IMG/VR virus record: IMGVR_UViG_3300025009_000416
Span: 1-20,233 of that record
Length of the DNA stretch: 20,233 bases
DNA from: a virus
Direction: 5' to 3' (one strand)
Shown here one piece after another: positions 11,834 to 19,065 of the stretch. How positions within the stretch are numbered: the stretch's first letter is position 1; each line of letters starts with the position of its first letter. The position numbers and the translations under genes are program-made. The notes under the pieces were generated by a model. That model saw only the letters and a list, made by a program, of their open reading frames with translations, was not told where the DNA came from and made no database searches.

Positions 11834-11881
11834 AATTTTTGCTTGACACTGTTTCGTTTTCCTTTTATGCGAGATAGTGTA
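11834..11881 (+). promoter_or_regulatory. Promoter-like element before the portal gene
   Basis: AATTTTTGCTTGAC (11834-11847) contains TTGACA. TATGCG 17 nt later is a possible -10, and AGTGTA is at 11876-11881. It is the second copy of the element at 9171-9218 with the same internal spacing, and would let the capsid genes be transcribed independently of the terminase genes. Confidence 0.6.
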
Positions 11882-11914
11882 ATGTAGAATCTAACCTCAA
11901 CTAGGGATGAAAGT

Positions 11915-13549
11915 GTGGATGATCAAATTTTGAAAGAGCTGGAATCTTTATCGGACGAAGCACTTATGAGAATCCACGCTGCTTCAGGATGGACTAATTC
12001 GATAGTTGTTCCTTCCGATAACGAATCTGAACTTCTTTCTGTTTCTCCCTTAGGTAAAAATGAGGATCAACTAAGCAGAGAACAACTCCAGACAGAATGC
12101 TGGAGAAAGTTCATTGAAAATCCCCAGATCAACACTGCTGTTCGGGGAATGGTAGGAAGATTGACAGGTTGGGGATTTGAGACTACTTCAAGACATCCTG
12201 AGATCCAAGCTGAAATTGATTCTACTATTGTTGACTTCAGAAATCGTCTTTACTCCAATTGGAGCAAAAATGTAGGTCGTTCTTTTATCGAAGGGGAGCT
12301 TCATCTTTGTTTTACTGTGCATGAAGATGGGTTTGTGGAGATTGACTTCCTAGATCCTGCTACGATATCCGATGGGGAAGTAACAGACGGGATCATCTTT
12401 CATCCTATGAAGTCCACAATGCCTCTTGTTTATTGTGTAGATCCCAACGCTGCTAACGAAGATGATCCTTACTTCAACAAAGAAAAGTATCAAATTCCTT
12501 CGATTTATGTTGCTAGAGATCCTAAACTCATTAACGAAGCAGCAAAACACAAAGGATTTGATGAAAAGAGGCTGGCTTACAGTAAAAGCCCAAAGTCTGT
12601 ATATAAACCAATAGGGGGGTTTTTCAGATTCATTGTATCTTGGGACAGATCATATCATTCCAAGAGAAATGTGTCTTATCTACGAACGGTTTTGAAATGG
12701 TTGAATCATTATGAGCAACTGAAGCTCTATGAAATAGATCATAAGAAGAGTGTCGGTGCTTTTGTTTGGGTAGCAATGTTCGACACATGGAAGACGTATC
12801 GCTTGTTTTTGGCGATGTCTGATGAAGAGAAAAGACAGACAGGTTTAGGTTCAAAATTAACTCCTGGGGGTCGTTTGTTTCTTCCCCCAGGGATCACTCT
12901 TGAAGCTAAACATCCTCAACTCCCTAACATCTCTGAGTCTGACACTGATATTTTGCATATGGTGACTTCAGGATTGAACGAGCCTGAAGATGTAAGCACA
13001 GGCCAGAGTAAAGGAACATTTGCATCTGTCAAAGCTTCTCGCGGTCCTACGTCAGATCGGGTATCAGATGAGATTGCTTGGCATGATAGATACTACCGAT
13101 ATGACTTTTGGGGAAACATTTTCTTTTTGAAATCTAAAGTTTCTTCTTTCCCTGAGTTTTTCACTGTTAAAGAAGTAGTAGAATTTGGCGAAGGCGGAGA
13201 ACCTAAAGAAGGGAATGTCAAGAAAAGACCCGAAGATCTGATTGAGATCAGTTATCCCACGTCGGAGACTGTAGATCTTGAAAGTAGGGCTAAGACTTGG
13301 TTGGGAGTCAAGCATGGTTCTACTAATGATACTTTGGGAATAAGCAATGATACGATAGCTAGAAAGTTAGGTATTCAAAACTATCATCGTGAGAGGTTGA
13401 AGGCAGAGACAGAGAAAAAGAGATACCCAGAGCTTATTCCCACTGTAGATGCAGAAACTATGCAAGAGCAAACTGAAGCTGAACCTTCTCCGACAAAGAT
13501 AGTTAAAAGAAATCGAACAGTTACACCTCAGAAGAAGGAGAAAATATAA
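11915..13549 (+). CDS. Portal protein
   Basis: 544 residues. It forms the dodecameric ring at the head vertex through which DNA passes and on which the terminase docks. Assignment rests on position between TerL and the protease, on size, and on the sequence pattern: an N-terminal NPQINTAVRGMVGRLTGWG segment, a beta-rich clip-like middle (HEDGFVEIDFLDPATI), a long helix (VLKWLNHYEQLKLYEID) and SKGTFASVKASRGPTSDRVSDE near the crown. The start is GTG (11915) with AGGGAT upstream; no ATG in frame is close. The C-terminus is basic and low complexity. Stop TAA overlaps the next ATG (TAATG). Confidence 0.8.
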   Translation: MDDQILKELESLSDEALMRIHAASGWTNSIVVPSDNESELLSVSPLGKNEDQLSREQLQTECWRKFIENPQINTAVRGMVGRLTGWGFETTSRHPEIQAEIDSTIVDFRNRLYSNWSKNVGRSFIEGELHLCFTVHEDGFVEIDFLDPATISDGEVTDGIIFHPMKSTMPLVYCVDPNAANEDDPYFNKEKYQIPSIYVARDPKLINEAAKHKGFDEKRLAYSKSPKSVYKPIGGFFRFIVSWDRSYHSKRNVSYLRTVLKWLNHYEQLKLYEIDHKKSVGAFVWVAMFDTWKTYRLFLAMSDEEKRQTGLGSKLTPGGRLFLPPGITLEAKHPQLPNISESDTDILHMVTSGLNEPEDVSTGQSKGTFASVKASRGPTSDRVSDEIAWHDRYYRYDFWGNIFFLKSKVSSFPEFFTVKEVVEFGEGGEPKEGNVKKRPEDLIEISYPTSETVDLESRAKTWLGVKHGSTNDTLGISNDTIARKLGIQNYHRERLKAETEKKRYPELIPTVDAETMQEQTEAEPSPTKIVKRNRTVTPQKKEKI

Positions 13550-13653
13550 TGGCAAAAAAAGCAAAGCCCCCTTTTATGAAACCTGGGCAGAAGCAAAAAG
13601 AAATGGTTCCCGGGCAGAAGCAGAAGCAAGTTCCTCCTAAGAAGAAAAAGTAA
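13549..13653 (+). CDS. Tiny Lys-rich protein
   Basis: 34 residues (MAKKAKPPFMKPGQKQKEMV...), containing PGQKQK twice and ending PPKKKK. Extremely basic, with no acidic residue but one Glu. A strong SD (AAGGAG) lies inside the portal end and the ATG overlaps the portal TAA. It could bind packaged DNA, the acidic scaffold or the capsid interior. No family is recognised. Confidence 0.65.
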   Translation: MAKKAKPPFMKPGQKQKEMVPGQKQKQVPPKKKK

Positions 13654-13664
13654 GGAGGATCGTA

Positions 13665-15242
13665 ATGCCTGAGCCTAAGAAAGGTGAGAAAAAACAGGAT
13701 TACATCAACCGATGCACTTCTGAATTGATCGAAAGTGAAGGTTATAAACCTGATCAAGCTCGTGCTATTTGTGAGTCGAAGTGGAATGACAGGAACAAAA
13801 AGAAATCTGTGAACATTGAGCTTTTCCAAGACAAAATATGGGCTATTCACCCCAGTAAGCTTGAAGAGATCAACGCTTTTATCATGCAGAGATTTAACGC
13901 TGGAACTTCACTTGATGATGCAGAAATTGAAGCTCTAGTAGGTAGAAGCGGTAACAAAGGCACAGATAGTATTTTAGTTCAAGATGGAGTAGCTAAGATT
14001 CCTATAATGGGAACAATAGCTAAAAAAGCAAATTTGATGTCCAGAATGAGCGGAGGAACTTCCACTGATTTGTTAAAAAAGGATATCAAGTTTGCTTTCG
14101 CTGATGATGATGTAAAAGCTGTTCTTCTCCAGATTGATTCTCCAGGGGGAACCGTTGAAGGCGTAAAAGAACTAGCAGATTTTGTATTTTCTAACAAGAA
14201 TAAACCTGTTGTTGCTCATACAGACGGAATGATGGCTTCTGCTGCGTATTGGATAGGATCTGCCGCTGATAAGGTCTTTGCCACAGATACTTCGATGGTT
14301 GGTTCTATAGGTGTCGCTTCTGTTCATTACGATTTGAGCGAACAGGACAAAATGAGAGGAATTAAGAGGACAAACATTTATGCAGGCAAGTACAAAAGGA
14401 TAGCCGCTGATAATGAACCTCTTAGCAAGGAAGGAAAAGAATACATTCAAGAGCATATTGATGATTACTACGGTATGTTTTTGGATTCAGTTGCACAAAA
14501 TAGGGGAGTTTCTAAAGAAAAAGCAGTATCAATGGCAGAAGGCAAAGTCTTCATAGGAAAAAAAGCACTTGATATAGGGTTAATTGATTCTATAGGACAG
14601 GAAGAAGACGCTATTAATTGGGCACTTTCTCTTGTTCCGGAAGGAGGAAAAGAAACTGCAACTATTCAAGAAACTGAGGTTTCGGTTGAGTCTGAATCGT
14701 TGAATTCTGAAGGAGGTATAGAAGCAATGGATAAAAAGGAATTGATGGAGAAGTACCCTGAGCTTTATGCTCAAATTCAGCAGGAGGCAAAAGGGGAAGC
14801 AGAGGCGACGTTTAAGTCGGAAGTAAAGGCGATCACTGACGGAATGAAATCTCTTCAGACTGAGAATCGAGCTTTGAGTAAGAAGATCGAATTGATGGAA
14901 GAGAGGGGCATTCAGGCGAAGGTCGAAACTCTTTGGACTGAAAAACTTTCCAAGAGCAAAATCCCTGCTCGTCGCCATGATAGTGTGAAGCGACAAATCA
15001 GTGTTGATAGTTTTGACAAGGAAGGTGTCATTGATTGGAGCACCTTCAGTGCAGCTATTGACACCGAGATCACTGATTGGGAAAAAGATTTCCAAACTTC
15101 CACTAATGTTCTTGGTTTCTCCACTAGCTCCAAGGATGTAGAGAGTGGGGATGTTGATTTGAATGACGATGAGAGAGAAGCAACTGCGGAAGAGCAGGCT
15201 TTGATTGATCGTAATCTGAAACTGGCTGGCGCAGTTAAATAA
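13665..15242 (+). CDS. Prohead protease (S49/SppA-like) with C-terminal scaffold
   Basis: 525 residues. It cleaves scaffold and head proteins during procapsid maturation. Residues 10-40 are a common phage module (DYINRCTSELIESEGY..QARAICESKW). Residues about 100-320 are an S49 serine peptidase: KAVLLQIDSPGGTVEG, the nucleophile Ser192 in MMASAAYWIGSAAD, TSMVGSIGVASVHYD, and the likely general base Lys242 or Lys244 in AGKYKRIAA. Residues 355-525 are a charged coiled coil (KSLQTENRALSKKIELMEE) typical of scaffold. An internal SD and ATG at 14711-14729 probably also make the scaffold alone, as in the lambda C/Nu3 arrangement. SD TAAGGAGGATCG. Stop TAA. Confidence 0.85.
   Translation: MPEPKKGEKKQDYINRCTSELIESEGYKPDQARAICESKWNDRNKKKSVNIELFQDKIWAIHPSKLEEINAFIMQRFNAGTSLDDAEIEALVGRSGNKGTDSILVQDGVAKIPIMGTIAKKANLMSRMSGGTSTDLLKKDIKFAFADDDVKAVLLQIDSPGGTVEGVKELADFVFSNKNKPVVAHTDGMMASAAYWIGSAADKVFATDTSMVGSIGVASVHYDLSEQDKMRGIKRTNIYAGKYKRIAADNEPLSKEGKEYIQEHIDDYYGMFLDSVAQNRGVSKEKAVSMAEGKVFIGKKALDIGLIDSIGQEEDAINWALSLVPEGGKETATIQETEVSVESESLNSEGGIEAMDKKELMEKYPELYAQIQQEAKGEAEATFKSEVKAITDGMKSLQTENRALSKKIELMEERGIQAKVETLWTEKLSKSKIPARRHDSVKRQISVDSFDKEGVIDWSTFSAAIDTEITDWEKDFQTSTNVLGFSTSSKDVESGDVDLNDDEREATAEEQALIDRNLKLAGAVK
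14727..15242 (+). CDS. Nested in-frame scaffold protein (internal start)
   Basis: The ATG at 14727 (Met355 of the protease) follows AAGGAGGT at 14710-14717 with 10-nt spacing, the best internal SD in the gene. The product would be 171 residues, acidic and mostly helical (MDKKELMEKYPELYAQIQ...), matching the scaffold domain. In-frame nested scaffold genes are established for lambda Nu3 within C. Here expression is inferred from the SD only. Confidence 0.6.
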   Translation: MDKKELMEKYPELYAQIQQEAKGEAEATFKSEVKAITDGMKSLQTENRALSKKIELMEERGIQAKVETLWTEKLSKSKIPARRHDSVKRQISVDSFDKEGVIDWSTFSAAIDTEITDWEKDFQTSTNVLGFSTSSKDVESGDVDLNDDEREATAEEQALIDRNLKLAGAVK

Positions 15243-15253
15243 GGAGGGAGCTA

Positions 15254-15952
15254 ATGGCAGGTTCGTTGGTTACGCATAGTGGTGATATTCCTTACCAGAA
15301 AGTTGTCGGTCAGACTGATTATCAGCGTCTCTACCGATCGAAGAGAGAAATTGCTCTTGTAAGAGAAATCACTTTGACCCCTGGTTATGGTGTTGTTCCT
15401 CAGGGAGCAGCTATAGGTAAGATTCAAGCAGGGGACAGAGCAGGGAAGTTCGCTCCTTACAATCCCAATCCCAACGCAACTACAGATCCTGTTACTTGGG
15501 ACGGAGCTAGGGCATATTTGACTGAGGATTCAGGAACAGGGCAAACTATTTACGTCACCATTGATGACAGTTACAGGTTTGAAGTGGATGATGTCATTGT
15601 TCTCGATTCTGACGGCGGGACTCCGTACCAGTTGACCATCTCTGCAATTGATGTTACCACATACAAGAACAAAGCGGCTATTACGTTCACTGGAACTGTG
15701 TCTGTCTCCCATACTGCGGCTAACAATGCTCATATTTGCATTGATACTGAGAATGCGAATACTTACAGCAAGGCTCACGGTGTTCTTGAGTATGCGGTTG
15801 ATACAGGTGAAGGTGAAAACTCAGTAGGTGGTTTGGGTGTTTTGATTATCAGCAACGCCATTCTGTACGCAGGTCTTTTGCAGAATGTGGATGCTGCAGC
15901 TATTACTGATTTGTCGGCTGTATCGGACGGCAATTATTTGATTTTGAAATAA
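15254..15952 (+). CDS. Head decoration/stabilisation protein
   Basis: 232 residues. Placed between protease-scaffold and major capsid gene, the gpD-like position. The core (residues 1-86: GYGVVPQGAAIGKI..GKFAPYNP and 164-232) fits capsid-stabilising proteins. Residues about 87-163 (ARAYLTEDSGTGQTIYVTID... to AHICI) look like an inserted beta domain. A similar block occurs in the major capsid protein (residues 259-332, KAYLTAVVTG...). SD TAAGGAGGGAGC and stop TAA, with the next gene 14 nt downstream. It would bind the outside of the expanded shell. Confidence 0.7.
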   Translation: MAGSLVTHSGDIPYQKVVGQTDYQRLYRSKREIALVREITLTPGYGVVPQGAAIGKIQAGDRAGKFAPYNPNPNATTDPVTWDGARAYLTEDSGTGQTIYVTIDDSYRFEVDDVIVLDSDGGTPYQLTISAIDVTTYKNKAAITFTGTVSVSHTAANNAHICIDTENANTYSKAHGVLEYAVDTGEGENSVGGLGVLIISNAILYAGLLQNVDAAAITDLSAVSDGNYLILK

Positions 15953-15966
15953 GGAGGTGATTTGAG

Positions 15967-17190
15967 ATGCCGAAAGGTTCAAGTGATATTGCGGATCTGA
16001 GATTGGTTGTACTCAAGAAGACTATTGAGTCTTTTATGACTCCTCCTAATCTCTATTACATGAATCGTTTTCCCAGTGATCAGAATGAGAGCGATTCCAT
16101 TGAATGGGAAACCGTAACCGGAACTAGGGGACTTACTCCGTTTGTTGCTCCCGGAGCCCCCGCACCTGAGACTGCTCCTATAGGACATGGGGCAGGTCGA
16201 GCTATGAGTGCTTATTGGAAAGAAAAATTGTTCTATGATGAGAACTTCTTGAACAACTTACGTCAAGTAGGAACCAGGCAAGTATACATGCCCGCTGCAA
16301 AACGTCTTGCTCGTGACGAAAAGATGATCAAGAATCGTTGTGAGCGAAGGAAAGAGTGGATGTTCGCTCAGATGATGACTGAGGGATCTTTCACTTATGT
16401 AGGCAGGGGTGAAATTCAGTTGAGTGTCGATTACGGTGTGCCTACTGCACAAAAAGTAACTCTTGCAGCGGATCGTGATTGGGATACAGGCAGCAACCGT
16501 AATATCTTGGAAGATATTATGGATGCAAAGCTTGCACTCAAGAATTCTGTGGGAGCTACGGTTTCTCACGCGGTTTGCACCACTGAAGTCTTGAACTACA
16601 TGATTATGGACCCCGGCATCCAAACTCTTCTGGCTAAGAGTGCATTTGGTGCAGGGGATCTGTTTGCCCGACCTGTTCAAGTTCTGGGGAATTTGCTTGA
16701 TATCCCCAATTTCGTTATTTATGATGAGCAGTATCAGGTGAAGGCTTATCTCACAGCGGTAGTTACTGGAAGCTCGACAGTAAACATTTATGTCGATGAA
16801 ACCACAGACTTTGTTGAGGGAGGAACTCTTCGTCTTCATGACACCAGTGCCAATACTTACGAAGATGAAACGATCAGCTCTGTAACGCATGAAAGCGGAT
16901 ATGTCACTGTTTCTACTGCCCCTACTGCAAGTTTCAAAGCAGGGGAAGACTATGTGACTATGACTCGCAAGTTCATCAGCGAGGAAAAGTTCGCTATGTA
17001 TTGTGAGCGGGTTGAAGGGGAACTCATAGCAGGTTATCTTGAGGCTCCTTTTGGTCTTGCAAGGAACTACGGAATGAAGGTGTCTCGATGGGACATCAAC
17101 GATCCTGAAGGAACGTATGTGATGGTGGAGAATAAAGGTCTCCCCGTTCTGTTTCGTCCTGAAGGTTTGTATGTTATGGATGTAACGTAA
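15967..17190 (+). CDS. Major capsid protein, gpE family
   Basis: 407 residues. The shell subunit. It has the lambda gpE-type pattern: an N-terminal helix and FMTPPNLYYMNRFP, then TPFVAPGAPAPETAPIG, an E-loop region (YWKEKLFYDENFLNNLRQVG) and a conserved C-terminal domain with MYCERVEGELIAGYLEAPFGLARNYGMKVSRWDINDPEG. No N-terminal delta-domain propeptide is evident. A beta-rich insertion at 259-332 is unusual (see decoration protein). SD AAGGAGGTGATTTG, the strongest in the window, as expected for the most abundant protein. Stop TAA. Confidence 0.88.
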   Translation: MPKGSSDIADLRLVVLKKTIESFMTPPNLYYMNRFPSDQNESDSIEWETVTGTRGLTPFVAPGAPAPETAPIGHGAGRAMSAYWKEKLFYDENFLNNLRQVGTRQVYMPAAKRLARDEKMIKNRCERRKEWMFAQMMTEGSFTYVGRGEIQLSVDYGVPTAQKVTLAADRDWDTGSNRNILEDIMDAKLALKNSVGATVSHAVCTTEVLNYMIMDPGIQTLLAKSAFGAGDLFARPVQVLGNLLDIPNFVIYDEQYQVKAYLTAVVTGSSTVNIYVDETTDFVEGGTLRLHDTSANTYEDETISSVTHESGYVTVSTAPTASFKAGEDYVTMTRKFISEEKFAMYCERVEGELIAGYLEAPFGLARNYGMKVSRWDINDPEGTYVMVENKGLPVLFRPEGLYVMDVT

Positions 17191-17218
17191 GATAGGAGGG
17201 AAGGAAGGAGGTAATTAG

Positions 17219-17707
17219 ATGCCGAATACTCGTAGAAAATTGTTTCCGCTTCCCTCAGTTCAATTTCCTAGGCAGGTGGCTCAGGAGGTTTTTCCTCCTT
17301 TCATAGGAACTATCTCTGGGGAATTGACGGCGAGCCGATCAGGGATGCCTCTAGGTATAGCCAGATTTAAGGGATTTATCACTGAGGTGAATATATCGGC
17401 TCTGACTGTGGGAAAGGATGATTCTAGCTCGCCTTCAGGTGAGGTTGATGTTAAGATCAACGGTGTTACTTGCTTGACTACTCGCCCGTATATTAGGCAC
17501 TTGAGTGGTGAAACATCACAGCAAAAAACGTCTTACGCTTCAGCGGGCGACACAGGAGTAAGGCAGTCTGTTATTAACGAAGCTGCAAATGATTTCAATC
17601 AGGGCGACGTTTTGACGTGGGATTTTATCTATGGAGGGGACACCAACCCTGATGCAGATAAAATGGAGGCTGTTTGTGTCATTGTTGAAGTAGAACCTGA
17701 CAAGTAA
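17219..17707 (+). CDS. Virion-associated hypothetical protein
   Basis: 162 residues, beta-rich. The segment VRQSVINEAANDFNQGDVLTWDFIYGG followed by a VCVIVEVEP end resembles uncharacterised phage structural proteins encoded just after the major capsid gene. Its position suggests a capsid fibre or accessory head protein. SD AAGGAGG, 28 nt after the capsid stop. No enzyme motif. Confidence 0.6.
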   Translation: MPNTRRKLFPLPSVQFPRQVAQEVFPPFIGTISGELTASRSGMPLGIARFKGFITEVNISALTVGKDDSSSPSGEVDVKINGVTCLTTRPYIRHLSGETSQQKTSYASAGDTGVRQSVINEAANDFNQGDVLTWDFIYGGDTNPDADKMEAVCVIVEVEPDK

Positions 17708-17731
17708 AAAAGATCTTCAAGGGGAATACAA

Positions 17732-18007
17732 ATGGAGAAAAAAGAGATAGAAAAAATCAGGTTGTTAGTTTCGTTGAAGGGTGTCGTGGAGGGTAAGAAA
17801 ACTGTTATCCCTGCAAATTCAGTTATTTACCCTCCTTTTCCTTCAATGATCACTGCTGAGATTCCTTTGAATAGGAGAACTATTCAGATATTCTACAAAA
17901 GAGCAAACCCTGCTTCTCTTGTGAAAGAAATCGAGGTTTCTGCAGAAGAAAAGGATTCTTTTGTAAAAGAGGATGCTCCTCCTATTGTGAAGAGAAAGTC
18001 TAAGTAA
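17732..18007 (+). CDS. Small hypothetical head-region protein
   Basis: 91 residues. A beta-type middle (VIYPPFPSMITAEIPLNRRTIQIFYKRANP) is followed by a charged tail rich in Glu and Lys. It has no family I can name. The SD is AAGGGG. It ends directly before the start of 18008, so it belongs to the connector gene run. It might be a small head-tail joining or decoration factor. Confidence 0.55.
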   Translation: MEKKEIEKIRLLVSLKGVVEGKKTVIPANSVIYPPFPSMITAEIPLNRRTIQIFYKRANPASLVKEIEVSAEEKDSFVKEDAPPIVKRKSK

Positions 18008-18439
18008 ATGACAAGCGGGGAACTTATAATTAAGGTTCAACAGGAACTGAAGTCTCTGGCTAGTAAGCTAGTTTCGGTAGATTTCGAGAATGCTGTTGAC
18101 TCTGCTGAAACTGATACAGGATGGACTCTTCCTCAGACTTCTAACTATCGCATAAGATGGATGCTTCAGAGAACGAAGCGCCATCTTTACGACATGTTGC
18201 GCTCTGAATCGGCACATAAGTTCAAGGTAGAGGGGATAAACCTCCAACAAAGATTTGATCATTACAATACTCTCATCACAGAAATGGACAAAGAGTGGGA
18301 AAATGAACAAGAAAGCCCAATGGATGATGTCAGCGGTGTCGCAGGGGTCAAAATCTCTTCCAGTTTTGTGTACGATAAGGTGGGATTAGATATCAGTGGA
18401 GACAATGATTCTGATATTTACCCTTCTGAGGAATCATAA
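18008..18439 (+). CDS. Putative head-tail adaptor
   Basis: 143 residues. A helical core (IRWMLQRTKRHLYDMLRSESAHKFKVEGINLQQRFDHYN) and an acidic tail. Small helical proteins of this size and position, after the capsid gene and before the stopper, are usually the gp6/gp15-type adaptor that binds below the portal. The start is adjacent to the previous stop (TAA-ATG) and no separate strong SD is seen, so it is probably coupled. The assignment is by context, not by a diagnostic motif. Confidence 0.5.
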   Translation: MTSGELIIKVQQELKSLASKLVSVDFENAVDSAETDTGWTLPQTSNYRIRWMLQRTKRHLYDMLRSESAHKFKVEGINLQQRFDHYNTLITEMDKEWENEQESPMDDVSGVAGVKISSSFVYDKVGLDISGDNDSDIYPSEES

Positions 18440-19047
18440 TGATAGGCGAGGATATCAAGGAGGTTCTTGAAGAAATAGGCACTCCTTTCACTATTGTAGG
18501 GAAAGATAGTGATGAATATCTTTTGTTCAAAGAGAATAGGCAAGCAACAAAACCTTTCATTCGTGAGTTTTTCCTTCAAGCAGATCTAAGTTACGACACA
18601 GAAGCTTTTACGGGAGATGTAGTTATTCTGACTCCTCAGTCTATTCCTTACCTTGTGATGAACAAGACAGGAATAGAGCTTGAGGGTGTTGTCTACAAAT
18701 ATTCCACTGTTTTGTATAAAGCTAATGTGTCAGGAGAAATACTTCATCCCTCAGGCGAAGTTAGAGATTCACATACTTATCAGAAAAGAACAGCTTTCAA
18801 TTTAGTGTCTTCAGGAGAATACGCTCTGTTGACTGAAGCCCCTTACACAGGTGCTGATTTAGAAGAAGGTGCTTATGGTCAAGTCTCAGTAAAGAACAAA
18901 GTGATGTATATTCCTCAAAGTTCAGGAATAGAAGTAAATGATCGTTTTCAACCCTCAAGTGGAGAGTTTTACAAAGTAACTACAATAAGCACAAGAATGT
19001 TTGGAGCAGGAGTTGTTTTCTGCGAGTTAGAGGAAGATACAAGATAA
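18439..19047 (+). CDS. Putative head-closure/stopper protein
   Basis: 202 residues. The C-terminal part (VKNKVMYIPQSSGIEVNDRFQPSSGEFYKVTTIST) has the beta pattern of gp16-like stoppers (hDxF...G..Y.V..I). The N-terminal part is mixed and contains TPQSIPYLVMNKTGIELEG. It overlaps the previous stop by one base and has GAGGA inside it. It is longer than most stoppers (about 100-120 residues), so an extra domain or another connector role is possible. Stop TAA. Confidence 0.5.
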   Translation: MIGEDIKEVLEEIGTPFTIVGKDSDEYLLFKENRQATKPFIREFFLQADLSYDTEAFTGDVVILTPQSIPYLVMNKTGIELEGVVYKYSTVLYKANVSGEILHPSGEVRDSHTYQKRTAFNLVSSGEYALLTEAPYTGADLEEGAYGQVSVKNKVMYIPQSSGIEVNDRFQPSSGEFYKVTTISTRMFGAGVVFCELEEDTR

Positions 19048-19065
19048 ACATGGGAGTTACAAAAC

